Source of the DNA: SB15 sp964639245
GTDB taxonomy: Bacteria; Chloroflexota; Anaerolineae; Aggregatilineales; J027
NCBI GenBank assembly: GCA_964639245.1
Contig: CAZXCU010000002.1
Location: 372,001-436,000 of the forward strand
Direction: 5' to 3'
DNA: 64,000 nt
Below, piece after piece: positions 49,837 to 58,405 of the stretch. The translations under genes and the position numbers were made by a program. The notes beneath the pieces were generated by a model. The model had not been told where the DNA came from and did not search any database. It saw nothing but the letters and a program-made list of their open reading frames with translations. Numbering within the stretch: position 1 is the stretch's first letter; every line of letters starts with the position of its first letter.

Positions 49837-50826
49837 ATGAACCTTCAATCTCCCGAACTCCATACCGCCCAGACTGCGGCGCGTTTAGCCGCCTCTGTTT
49901 GTATGACCGTCTATGAAACCTTGATTCAAGCGGCTGCCAAAGCCGGACGCGAACCTGTTACTGTGGCTGATTACGCCTCCCAAGCCATCATCAATGCTAC
50001 CCTTAAAGCCGCTTTTCCTGAGGATGAAGTGATGGGCGAAGAACACGGCAGTGAATTTTCCCGTGTGCTGACCGATGCACAACGCCAGCAAGTGACCCGT
50101 TTTGTGAGTCAAGCCCTTGCCAAAAACCTCACTGAAGCGGACATCAATACGTTATTGGATGATACAGGGGGGACATCAGGCCGCACATGGATTATTGACC
50201 CGATTGATGGCACAAAAGGATTTCTCGGTAAACGGGCTTATGCGATTGCCATTGCCCTCAAAGATGCCGAGGGTCTTGCCCTAGGGGTGCTGGCCTGCCC
50301 AAATTTGGATCTTGAGCATCCCGGCGAACAAAGCGGTGTCGGCATTTTGTTTTATGCCATTCGTGGCGAAGGCGCTTACCGTGAACCTTTGAATGGCGGT
50401 GAAATCGTGCGTCTGTCCGTGTCACAAAGCACCCACGAATTTCATGTTGCTACCAGCTACGAAAGCGCCCACAATAATGAAGCGCTCTTTCATCAAATTG
50501 TCGAAAATGTTCCGCTTGCTGTTAAGCAAATTACCCGTTTGGACAGTCAGGCCAAGTATGGGCTGGTGGCGGCTGGACGGGTGACGAGTTTTATGCGGAT
50601 TGTGCCGGAACCCGGTTTTCATGAACGGGTCTGGGATCATGCCGCCGGTGCGATTATCGTCCAAGAAGCGGGTGGAGTCATCACGGATTTTGCAGGCAAA
50701 CCACTTGACTTTTTCACAGGCGAACTGCTCACCAACAATCGCGGGTCGGTTGCCAGCAGCCAACCCATTCACCCCTTGCTTATTCAAGCGATTGCCCAGA
50801 CTGATTGGGCAGGAGAAAACGTATGA
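49837..50826 (+). CDS. 3'(2'),5'-bisphosphate nucleotidase, inositol monophosphatase family
   Basis: Phosphatase of 329 aa that most likely hydrolyses 3'-phosphoadenosine 5'-phosphate, a by-product of sulfate assimilation. Motifs are VMGEEHGSEF (metal Glu), WIIDPIDGTKGFLGKRAYAIAIAL, the metal-binding DPxDGT with the TKGF extension typical of the HAL2/CysQ side, and VWDHAAGAIIVQEAGG. An insertion around residues 70-105 matches HAL2-type proteins. Its stop overlaps the start of the next gene (ATGA). Confidence 0.9.
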   Translation: MNLQSPELHTAQTAARLAASVCMTVYETLIQAAAKAGREPVTVADYASQAIINATLKAAFPEDEVMGEEHGSEFSRVLTDAQRQQVTRFVSQALAKNLTEADINTLLDDTGGTSGRTWIIDPIDGTKGFLGKRAYAIAIALKDAEGLALGVLACPNLDLEHPGEQSGVGILFYAIRGEGAYREPLNGGEIVRLSVSQSTHEFHVATSYESAHNNEALFHQIVENVPLAVKQITRLDSQAKYGLVAAGRVTSFMRIVPEPGFHERVWDHAAGAIIVQEAGGVITDFAGKPLDFFTGELLTNNRGSVASSQPIHPLLIQAIAQTDWAGENV

Positions 50827-51113
50827 TTTTAGAAGTCGCCGAAATTTTTATTGCTGAAGGCAACCAGACCGCTTTTGAAGCTGCTGTTAAACAGGGGATG
50901 GCGGAGATTGTCAGCCTCACGGACGGATTCATTTCCTATGAACTTCGCCGCAGTCTTGAAGCCCCCACGCGCTATTTGCTGATGATCCAATGGGAAACGC
51001 TGGAAGCACACATGGTCAACTTCCGTGAAAGTGACAAATTTCCAAAGTGGCGCGGGGTAGTCGGCGGCTTTTTTGCCCAACCGCCGCTTGTCCACCATTT
51101 TGAATTATGCTAA
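50823..51113 (+). CDS. Antibiotic biosynthesis monooxygenase (ABM) domain protein
   Basis: Small ferredoxin-fold protein of 96 aa with the ABM pattern: ILEVAEIFIAEGNQTAFEAAV, GFISYELRRSLEAPTRYLLMIQWETLEAHMV, and the FRESDKFPKW segment. The ATG at 50823 overlaps the upstream TGA and has AGGAG 7 nt before it, so it is coupled to the nucleotidase gene. Such proteins oxidise or degrade quinol-like or haem-like compounds; the substrate here is unknown. Confidence 0.87.
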   Translation: MILEVAEIFIAEGNQTAFEAAVKQGMAEIVSLTDGFISYELRRSLEAPTRYLLMIQWETLEAHMVNFRESDKFPKWRGVVGGFFAQPPLVHHFELC

Positions 51114-51124
51114 TTTTGACTACA

Positions 51125-51140
51125 GCATATATGCCGTCCG
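51125..51140. repeat. Partial copy of the dispersed GGACGGCATATATGCCGTCC repeat
   Basis: GCATATATGC followed by CGTCCG keeps the centre and right arm of the palindrome family found near 24.96 kb and 54.18 kb; the left arm is degenerate. It lies between two small genes. Confidence 0.5.
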
Positions 51141-51156
51141 CTAATACAAGGAATGT

Positions 51157-51504
51157 ATGATGCTCGAAATTCTCAAACTCATCGCTGCCCTTGTGAATAT
51201 CGCTTTCGGAGTTTACAGCATCGTCCAGCCCGAACAACTGGCGAACGCAAGTGGCTTCCGCTTCACTTCCCCACGCGGACGGGCTGAATTTCGGATTGCC
51301 TTTGGCGGTTTTTTTATCGGATTCGGGGCAGCGGCGATTCTGCTCAATGACTCCGCTGCCTATCAACTGTTGGGAATTGGCTATCTTTTTGCAGCAGGCA
51401 CACGCCTTTTGCAAATTCTCATGGAAAGCACCGACCTCTTAGACCGTTCTTTTGGGGTGCTTTTCGTGATTGAACTGTCTGTTGGCCTCATTTTAATCGC
51501 CTAA
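51157..51504 (+). CDS. Small four-helix membrane protein, DUF4345-like
   Basis: Integral membrane protein of 115 aa with four hydrophobic segments: LIAALVNIAFGVYSIV, IAFGGFFIGFGAAAILL, LLGIGYLFAAGTRLLQIL and FGVLFVIELSVGLILI. The GRAEFRIAFGGFFIGFG phrase is reminiscent of DUF4345-type proteins. It lies 43 bp after the ABM gene. Function unknown. Confidence 0.75.
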   Translation: MMLEILKLIAALVNIAFGVYSIVQPEQLANASGFRFTSPRGRAEFRIAFGGFFIGFGAAAILLNDSAAYQLLGIGYLFAAGTRLLQILMESTDLLDRSFGVLFVIELSVGLILIA

Positions 51505-51535
51505 CGGACAAGGGGACTGTCCCCCTTGCCCGAAT

Positions 51536-54100
51536 TTATTCTCCGCGAATCGCATCCGTCGTCACAATCCGACTCAAATGCCACGCGGGGTAAATGCCCG
51601 CCGCCAACGAAGCCAGCACCGCCACCGCCATCGCCTGAATAAATTCACGCGGCACGGGCGAAATTTCCATTGACCAGCCAAACGAACGCACATTAATCAC
51701 ATAAATCAGAATCACCGCTAGCACCATCCCCACTGGAATGGACAACAATCCCGATACCACCCCCATTAAGCCGGTCTGCACCAGCGTAAATAACCGTAGT
51801 TGACTCGGAGTCATCCCGTTCGCCCGCATAATGCCATACTCGCGCCGATGTTCTAATTGTAGTGATAACAGCGCACTCAAAATCCCGATGAACGCCACAA
51901 TCACCGCCAGAATTTGCAGCGCATAGGTAATGGCAAACGTGCGGTCAAAAATTTCCAGCGCTCCTTCGCGCAGTTCGCGGTTGCTCTGAATTTCCAAATC
52001 CATCCCCACCAGCGTTTCTGTCCGCAGGGTATCAATCACCTCACTGATATTCACGCCCTCTTCCACATACAGCGCCATCGAGGTTAAGTAGGGGTCGTTA
52101 AAAGAGGAACGGTATACGGCTAAATCCATCAGTAGCGTTCCCTGTACATCCCCATAATCATAATACACTCCGATAACGGTAAAGGTCTGTTCGCCTTTGT
52201 CTGTCCGCAGGGTAATCTGATTATTTTCCTCCGTGATATTTCGCAAAAACGCAAAGGGTTCGGTCACAATCACATTGCCATTTTTGAGCGCTGCCCGATA
52301 ATCCCCACTCGGCGCATTGTTCCAGGCGAATCGTCGTTTTCCTCCCGAAATATCTTCGTTAATCGCAGCCAGATTCACGGGGGGTAAATCGGGATAATCG
52401 GGGGCAACCACCTCCGCCGAACGTACCACCGCCACACGGTCAACCCCTTCTACCGCTTCGAGCTGAGCAATTACGGCGGGGTCAACATTGGCCTCAATTT
52501 GCGTGGCGGTGACAGACGGTGGCGAAATAAACACATCCGCCCCGATGGTATTTTCCAGCCAATCGGCGACGGTATTCCGAAAACTGCCGATCATCACCCC
52601 CACACCGACAATCACACTCACTGCCAGAGTCAACGCGGCAACTGCGATCGACGTGCGGCTGATGGATCGCAATACTGCCCGTGTTGCCATTCGACCCACC
52701 ACCCCGAAAATCTGACCCGCAACAGGCCGCAGCAGGTGCATTCCTACAATCAGTGCTAAGGGGGTAAAAAACGCACAGCCGATAATCACCGAAAACAGTG
52801 CCGCAAAACTCCCCACCACGCTGTTATCTGAAATTTGCAGCAGCAAAAATCCCATCAGAATCAGCACCACCCCCGCGAAGGTGAGAAAAGGCAGGAGTTT
52901 TTGCGCCCGTTGTTCCACATCCGAACGGCGCACCGCTCCGGCAGGCACGGTATTGGTTGCATCTAGCGCTGGCACAATTGCCGCTAACAGACTTGCTCCC
53001 ACGCCAATGACTGCTCCTTTGAGAAAAACAATCGGGTCGAGCGCCACCTCCTGCACATTAACCCGAAAATACAAATCGCTAATTGTCTGGCTGATGGCGC
53101 GAACTGTCCCCTGTCCCATCACATAGCCCAGACCCAACCCCAAAAATGTTCCGATGGAACCGAGCAAAAAGGCCTCGCCCACCACCATCACAAAAATCTG
53201 ACGGCGTGTCGTCCCTAAGGAGCGCAAAATCCCGATGACAGGTCGGCGCTGCACCACACTAAACGACACCGTGTTATAAATCAGGAATACCCCCACCACC
53301 AGCGCCAGCAAACTCAAGGCCTGCAAATTCAATTCAAACGCATCGGTCATCTGGCTCAACGCGCTGCTTTCATCAATTGGCGTAGTCAGTGATGCCCCCG
53401 CAGGCAAAATTGCCCGAATCGCGGCTAAATCGGTGTCCTCTGGCAAAATTAAATCAATGCGGCTAATTGTTTCCGGCAGGCCAAGCAAATTTTGCGCCGT
53501 GCTGAGATTGGTTAAAATCAAATCGTCCAGCACCTGCTGCGTGAACGTATCATTCGGTTGCAGCAGCCCCACCACTGTTGCCTCGACCTCCACCGCGTTG
53601 ATACTCAGAACAATCGTATCGCCTTCCGCCACGTCAAAGCGCTGCGCCATATTTTCACTAATCACCACCGGATTTTTCGCCGTGAACATCGTGATAAATT
53701 GACTTGTGTCCTGTTGGCTGCTCCCGCGTGTGGCTTCCAGATAATTACGGAAGGGGTTTTCCGCGAAAAAATCCACACCGAGCATCCGTAAGGGTTGATC
53801 GCCCAATGTTTTTGCCCGCACATACGCTTCCACCACTGGCGCACTGGCCGCGATGCCCAATTCATCCCGCACCTGTGGATATAAATCCTCCGGTAGACCA
53901 CCCGGCCCGCCAGCAATTTGATGCGTCGTTGTGCCTGTCAAACTCTCGGTACTCAAATTAAAGGCGCGGCTGGCGGACGCATTCGCAAGGTCAATGGCGA
54001 CCCCCACCGCGACTCCCAACGCCACCCCCACCACAAACAACACACTTTGAAAGCGCCGACGGCTGACATGCCGTTGAATCAGTCGAACCAGTAAATTCAT
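51536..54100 (-). CDS. FtsX/MacB-type ABC transporter permease
   Basis: Permease of 854 aa with the duplicated FtsX/MacB layout. An N-terminal helix (LFVVGVALGVAVGVAIDLA) and a first periplasmic MacB-like domain are followed by a three-helix FtsX block (~265-400). A pair of central helices, a second periplasmic domain, and a second FtsX block with EHRREYGIMRANGMTPSQLR complete it. The ATG at 54100 has AGGA upstream. No ATPase gene is adjacent, so its partner is elsewhere. It probably moves lipoproteins or hydrophobic compounds, or controls a cell-wall enzyme. Confidence 0.88.
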   Translation of the reverse strand: MNLLVRLIQRHVSRRRFQSVLFVVGVALGVAVGVAIDLANASASRAFNLSTESLTGTTTHQIAGGPGGLPEDLYPQVRDELGIAASAPVVEAYVRAKTLGDQPLRMLGVDFFAENPFRNYLEATRGSSQQDTSQFITMFTAKNPVVISENMAQRFDVAEGDTIVLSINAVEVEATVVGLLQPNDTFTQQVLDDLILTNLSTAQNLLGLPETISRIDLILPEDTDLAAIRAILPAGASLTTPIDESSALSQMTDAFELNLQALSLLALVVGVFLIYNTVSFSVVQRRPVIGILRSLGTTRRQIFVMVVGEAFLLGSIGTFLGLGLGYVMGQGTVRAISQTISDLYFRVNVQEVALDPIVFLKGAVIGVGASLLAAIVPALDATNTVPAGAVRRSDVEQRAQKLLPFLTFAGVVLILMGFLLLQISDNSVVGSFAALFSVIIGCAFFTPLALIVGMHLLRPVAGQIFGVVGRMATRAVLRSISRTSIAVAALTLAVSVIVGVGVMIGSFRNTVADWLENTIGADVFISPPSVTATQIEANVDPAVIAQLEAVEGVDRVAVVRSAEVVAPDYPDLPPVNLAAINEDISGGKRRFAWNNAPSGDYRAALKNGNVIVTEPFAFLRNITEENNQITLRTDKGEQTFTVIGVYYDYGDVQGTLLMDLAVYRSSFNDPYLTSMALYVEEGVNISEVIDTLRTETLVGMDLEIQSNRELREGALEIFDRTFAITYALQILAVIVAFIGILSALLSLQLEHRREYGIMRANGMTPSQLRLFTLVQTGLMGVVSGLLSIPVGMVLAVILIYVINVRSFGWSMEISPVPREFIQAMAVAVLASLAAGIYPAWHLSRIVTTDAIRGE

Positions 54101-54175
54101 GCTTATTCCTTGTGACAAAAATCACAGACTGTAGAGAGATTGTAAGCATAAAAGGAGAATTTTGGTATTGGGTAG

Positions 54176-54195
54176 GGACGTGATATATCGCGTCC
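54176..54195. repeat. Dispersed palindrome GGACGTGATATATCGCGTCC
   Basis: A near-perfect 20-bp palindrome preceded by GTAG. It matches the units at 24998-25023 and 25091-25102 between the ABC exporter genes. Confidence 0.65.
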
Positions 54196-54202
54196 GCCGT
54201 AC

Positions 54203-54421
54203 TTACCGGAGAAGTTGCATTAGAAAAATCAAAAGGCTGACTATTGCTACCACCGTTCCAAATGTTATCAGCCTATCTTCGGCTTTTGTCCTTTCGCGCC
54301 TAGCTCTGCCTATTCTGTGAAAAATTTGGTGGAGTTCCCACAGAGCATCCCTTGCAAAGACACTGAGCAAAATAAAAAATACATGCACACAAATCACCCA
54401 GAGATTAAAAAGCGTGTCCAA
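54203..54421 (-). CDS. Small hypothetical membrane protein, 72 aa
   Basis: Possible two-helix membrane protein: LWVICVHVFFILLSVFA at the N-terminus and FGTVVAIVSLLIFLMQLL at the C-terminus, with a basic loop (RIGRARRERTKAEDR) between. The start is a TTG and I see no good ribosome site, so the exact start and even expression are uncertain. It begins 11 bp after the DUF6155-like gene on the same strand. I do not recognise a family. Confidence 0.45.
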   Translation of the reverse strand: MDTLFNLWVICVHVFFILLSVFARDALWELHQIFHRIGRARRERTKAEDRLITFGTVVAIVSLLIFLMQLLR

Positions 54422-54432
54422 TTTGAATAGCT

Positions 54433-54960
54433 CTATTTTGAATAAACCTTATCATACATATCACTCAACATATCATGAAATCCCCACCCAATTTGATGTG
54501 TGTCGGTCACAATTTTATAGCAGCGTGTTTCAAAATCATCTTTCAAATTGGCTGCTACAATCGCCTTCAGCGCTCGTTGATACATACTTTCCATGCTCAT
54601 GTAAAACGGCTCATCTATGTCGCCATAAGTCAGGGTAAATCGGACTCCCATTTCGACATAGTACAACATTAAATCAATCAAACCCACTTGAGAATTTGAA
54701 ATTTTGGCATATTCGCTAATCGGCTTTTTGGCTATGGAAAGGCGGGCTTCTCCAAAACCGCGTACAGGGAAAAACTCATCTTTAATCCGAGCTTTATATT
54801 TATCCAACAATTCCGCGCTTGGTTTTTCCGCTAGCCGCAGTTGATAGTAGTCCTTCACAGCATCCAAGCGGGTAAATAGGTCTGCAATATCAGCGATAAG
54901 TTCTTCTTGTGAACGTTGCTTGAGATATTGCTTCAAAGCCCGCAGCGTTAATTTATCCAT
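54433..54960 (-). CDS. DUF6155-like hypothetical protein
   Basis: Soluble, mostly helical protein of 175 aa. The opening LTLRALKQYLKQRSQEELIADIADLF resembles DUF6155 proteins. The rest includes DEFFPVRGFGEARLSIAKKPISEYAK and a tail rich in aromatic and acidic residues. No catalytic motif is evident. It lies 30 bp downstream of rarA on the same strand. Function unknown. Confidence 0.75.
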   Translation of the reverse strand: MDKLTLRALKQYLKQRSQEELIADIADLFTRLDAVKDYYQLRLAEKPSAELLDKYKARIKDEFFPVRGFGEARLSIAKKPISEYAKISNSQVGLIDLMLYYVEMGVRFTLTYGDIDEPFYMSMESMYQRALKAIVAANLKDDFETRCYKIVTDTHQIGWGFHDMLSDMYDKVYSK

Positions 54961-54990
54961 TGAGCATCCTCATCCAATTTTTCCTAAAAC

Positions 54991-56331
54991 TCACCTTCGC
55001 CGTTTCTGCCAGTCCTCGCTAATCGCTGCTTCTTTGCCGTGCTGCGTCGGTTGATACCAATGGGGTGGTTCAACCCCCTCCGGCAAATACGGTTGGTCAA
55101 CCCATGCGTTCGGGAAATCATGCGGATACTGGTATTTTTCAAACCCGCCCATGGCTTCTTTAAAATGTTCGCGGGTCTCGCCTTTGAAATTTGACGATTT
55201 ATCCCGCAAATGGGAGGGGACATCCTTCGGGCCGTGTTCCTCGATATGCGCCAGTGCCTTAAAAATCGCACCCGCGCTGTTACTTTTCGGCGCAGTGGCA
55301 CAATAAATGCAAGCGTGCGAGAGGAAATAATTGCCTTCGGGCATCCCGACGCGCTCAAAGGCTTCTGCCGCCGCATTGACGAACATGAGGGCGTTGGGGT
55401 CAGCCATCCCGATGTCCTCGCTGCACAAAATCAACAGACGGCGGAAGATAAAACGGGGGTCTTCGCCCGCCGTCAACATTTTCGCCATCCAGTACAGCGC
55501 CGCGTCCACATCCGACCCGCGCAAACTTTTAATGAACGCGCTGATGGTATCGTAATGTTCATCGCCACCCCTGTCGTAGCGCACCACCCGCCGTTGAATA
55601 CTTTCCTGTGCGGCCTCAATATCAATCTGAATCCGTCCGTTTTTGTCCGGTTGGGTGGTTTTGACCGCCAATTCCAGCGCATTCAGGGCAGACCGCGCAT
55701 CGCCATCAGCAATGTCCGCCCAATGGTCAAGTGCTTCGTCGGAAACATCGAGCAGCAAATTGCCGTAACCGCGATTCTTATCCGTAATGGCACGTCGCAG
55801 CAATGTTTTGATGTCCTCCGCTTCTAGCGCCTTCAGCCGGATGACCCGTGAACGGGAGAGCAGGGCATTCACCAGCGTAAAAAAAGGATTTTCAGTTGTT
55901 GAACCAATCAAGACCACTGTGCCATCTTCGACAAATGGCAGTAATCCGTCCTGCTGCGCTTTGTTCCATCGGTGGATTTCATCGATGAACAGCACCGTTC
56001 CCTTGCCATACATGCCGAGTTGATCTTTGGCTTCGACAATCACGTCCCGCAATTTTTGCACCCCGTCTGTGACGGCGTTAAGAGTCGCAAAATGACGCTT
56101 GGTCGAATGGGCAATCACGGAAGCAAGGGTTGTTTTGCCTGTTCCCGGCGGCCCCCACAAAATCAGCGATGAAAGCTGGTCGGCCTCAATTGCCCGCCGC
56201 AGCAATTTTCCATTTCCGACAACTTCCTCTTGCCCCACAAATTCATCCAGACTCTGTGGGCGCAGGCGGGCTGCCAGCGGCATTTCATTTTTCTGGTACT
56301 GCTTGCGGGCGTAATCAAATAAATCGGACAT
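54991..56331 (-). CDS. rarA: Replication-associated recombination protein A (MgsA/RarA)
   Basis: AAA+ ATPase of 446 aa that acts at stalled replication forks. Walker A is LWGPPGTGKTTLAS, Walker B LFIDEIHRW, sensor 1 VVLIGSTTENPFF, and arginine-rich LLSRSRVIRLK follows. The C-terminal half has the MgsA tetramerisation region (ALYWMAKMLTAGEDPRFIFRRL, ICSEDIGMADP). GGAGAGG precedes the ATG. Length and order are normal. Confidence 0.96.
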   Translation of the reverse strand: MSDLFDYARKQYQKNEMPLAARLRPQSLDEFVGQEEVVGNGKLLRRAIEADQLSSLILWGPPGTGKTTLASVIAHSTKRHFATLNAVTDGVQKLRDVIVEAKDQLGMYGKGTVLFIDEIHRWNKAQQDGLLPFVEDGTVVLIGSTTENPFFTLVNALLSRSRVIRLKALEAEDIKTLLRRAITDKNRGYGNLLLDVSDEALDHWADIADGDARSALNALELAVKTTQPDKNGRIQIDIEAAQESIQRRVVRYDRGGDEHYDTISAFIKSLRGSDVDAALYWMAKMLTAGEDPRFIFRRLLILCSEDIGMADPNALMFVNAAAEAFERVGMPEGNYFLSHACIYCATAPKSNSAGAIFKALAHIEEHGPKDVPSHLRDKSSNFKGETREHFKEAMGGFEKYQYPHDFPNAWVDQPYLPEGVEPPHWYQPTQHGKEAAISEDWQKRRR

Positions 56332-56526
56332 GACCTCTCCTTTTGTCGCTCCATTATCCCGTAAAATGTGCCTATAAGAAAATAAAGATGTACCTGTGGC
56401 CTCGATCTGGGCAAGCTGCTGAAAGGTTCATCAGTTAGTCAACAAGCACAAACACGTTTGGACAAAAAGCCTTAATGGATAAAAATGCGCTTGACGCTGA
56501 TGCTCAAGTAGCCTACTATCGTTTTC

Positions 56527-58116
56527 ATGTTAGTCATTGCGGAACTCCACAAACATATTTTGCCATTGGCGACTCAAGTGGTTGCCGGGGCAGGCGGCAT
56601 GGATCGCCGTGTTGGATGGGTGGTTGATTTACACCCTCATTTACATGTTGACCCGGATGATTTGGTTTTGTCAACTGCGCCGATTGGGGTAGAGCAAATC
56701 AACACTCTCATTCAAACGGGTGCAGCAGGTTTAATTGTGGATTATTTGCCCCCTACCGTAGTGACGGCTCAAGCCGAACTGAGTGATTTTCCTATTTTGC
56801 TTGTGCCAGACAACATCCGTATGCGCGATGTGGAACGCGAAATCATCCGCGTGATTACTGCGTCAGAAACCGACCAAGCCGAATCGATTGAACGCAACCA
56901 TGAAGCCCTGCTGCGTCTGTTGGTAGATAATAAAGGCGTGGATGAAATTATCAAAGCGATTGCGCGGCTGACGGGCAAAGCGGCCATTTTGCAGGACAAA
57001 CGGTTACGGATTCTCGGTTCGACAGTCCCCCCCGATTTAATGGAAGGGTGGACTGGGATTGAAGAACGTCTGCTGCATTTTTCGGCGTTACCTGAAGTGC
57101 TGCGAGATCGTCACCGCCTGTTGGAGCAGCCTTCCTCTATGATGCACACCCTCGATGAATTTGGCTTGTGCCGTTTGATTGCGCCAGTAGTGTCCGGTGG
57201 GGTAGGGCGCGGATTTGTCTCGCTGGTGGGACGCAAAAATGAATTTAACCCGTCTGACAATGCCATCATCGAATATGGCAGTTTGATGTGTGCGCTGGAA
57301 ATGCTCAAGGCCAAAGCCGTCAGCGAAACCGAAAAGCGTTTTCGCGGCGATTTTTTGGATAACATCATCGCGGGCGAATGGCGCGAGGACGAAATTCAAG
57401 ACCAGATTGTGCGGTTGCGCCACGATTTAACCGAACCCCATGTGATTCTGGTGACACGCTGGCGGGGCGATGTTCACCCTTCGATTCGGCGGTTGGAAAC
57501 CCTTGCCAATGGGGTTATCAAGGCGCAGCATGTCAGCGCGTTGGTGCGGCCTTATGGCGAAGAAGTTCGCATTTTTTACCGTACCGAAAGCGAAAACCCC
57601 ACCCGTGATGCGCGTAAATTGGGCGATCTAATTAAACAAGAAGGCAAACGCGAATATCCCAACTCGGCAATTGCCATTGGGATTGGCCCGATTGCACGGA
57701 CGTTGCGAGAATGGCGTTCCGCCTATTTAGATGCGGCAGCGGCGGCGGATTTTGCCCGTTTGACCAATGCCCTGCACCCCTTGGATGCGCGTGAAATTGG
57801 CGTGTATCGGTTTTTATCTGCGCCGGGTAACCGCGAGGCACTGCGAACGCTCCGTGATGATATTCTGGGGGAGTTAATTTCCTATGACCAACGGCAGGGT
57901 GGGGATTTGCTGCTGACATTGGAAGGTTTTTTTAACGCCAATGGGCATCTTTCTCAAACGGCTGATGCGCTGCACATTCACCGCAATACCCTCCAATATC
58001 GCCTTAACCGCATTGGCGAATTGACGGGTTTGGATATGTCCCAACCGGATACCCGTCTGGCAATTCATTTGGCGGTGAAGGCTAAACGCCTGTTGGATGG
58101 TGAATTGGAGTCTTAG
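56527..58116 (+). CDS. PucR-family transcriptional regulator
   Basis: Regulator of 529 aa in the PucR/CdaR style. The N-terminal PucR-type domain (~1-110) contains DDLVLSTAPIGVEQI. A GAF-like middle part (~140-270; DEIIKAIARLTGKAAILQD) is followed by the GGDEF-like region. The C-terminal HTH_30 reads LLLTLEGFFNANGHLSQTADALHIHRNTLQYRLNRIGELTG. Such regulators control nitrogen or purine metabolism. Its position directly before gltB, with a second PucR-like gene after gltB, suggests control of glutamate synthesis (inference). Confidence 0.9.
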   Translation: MLVIAELHKHILPLATQVVAGAGGMDRRVGWVVDLHPHLHVDPDDLVLSTAPIGVEQINTLIQTGAAGLIVDYLPPTVVTAQAELSDFPILLVPDNIRMRDVEREIIRVITASETDQAESIERNHEALLRLLVDNKGVDEIIKAIARLTGKAAILQDKRLRILGSTVPPDLMEGWTGIEERLLHFSALPEVLRDRHRLLEQPSSMMHTLDEFGLCRLIAPVVSGGVGRGFVSLVGRKNEFNPSDNAIIEYGSLMCALEMLKAKAVSETEKRFRGDFLDNIIAGEWREDEIQDQIVRLRHDLTEPHVILVTRWRGDVHPSIRRLETLANGVIKAQHVSALVRPYGEEVRIFYRTESENPTRDARKLGDLIKQEGKREYPNSAIAIGIGPIARTLREWRSAYLDAAAAADFARLTNALHPLDAREIGVYRFLSAPGNREALRTLRDDILGELISYDQRQGGDLLLTLEGFFNANGHLSQTADALHIHRNTLQYRLNRIGELTGLDMSQPDTRLAIHLAVKAKRLLDGELES

Positions 58117-58238
58117 ACGATCCTTGATTAGTCATTTTGACAAGAACAAAAACCGCCTCTTTGCGTTACACTTCTTTTTATTAATTTCCATTTTTTAGAA
58201 AATTTTGTTTTTTCTTCGCTTATTTTCACCCTCTTCGT

Positions 58239-58281
58239 GCAAAACGCCATAGGAAAATACTGAAAACGTTTGGCATTTTGC
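58239..58281 (+). promoter_or_regulatory. Candidate stem-loop in the gltB leader region
   Basis: The arms GCAAAACGCCA and TGGCATTTTGC pair with one mismatch around a 21-nt loop, about 125 bp before the gltB ATG. Nothing further supports a specific role; it could be a leader structure or a protein site. Confidence 0.35.
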
Positions 58282-58345
58282 CTAAGCGTCTTTAACTGTT
58301 TCCCTCTAAAATTTGGTGAAAATGACAAATGTGAAATTTCTAACG

Positions 58346-58362
58346 AATTACTGATAGTAATT
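58346..58362 (+). promoter_or_regulatory. Candidate operator before gltB
   Basis: Perfect 7-bp inverted repeat AATTACT and AGTAATT with 3 nt between, 43 bp before the gltB start codon in an AT-rich stretch. Position suits repression or activation by a dimeric regulator such as the adjacent PucR protein, but no known consensus is matched. Confidence 0.4.
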
Positions 58363-58405
58363 TGTTTTTTGCATAAGGGATGAAAACTCCGGGGGAGGTG
58401 GCAAA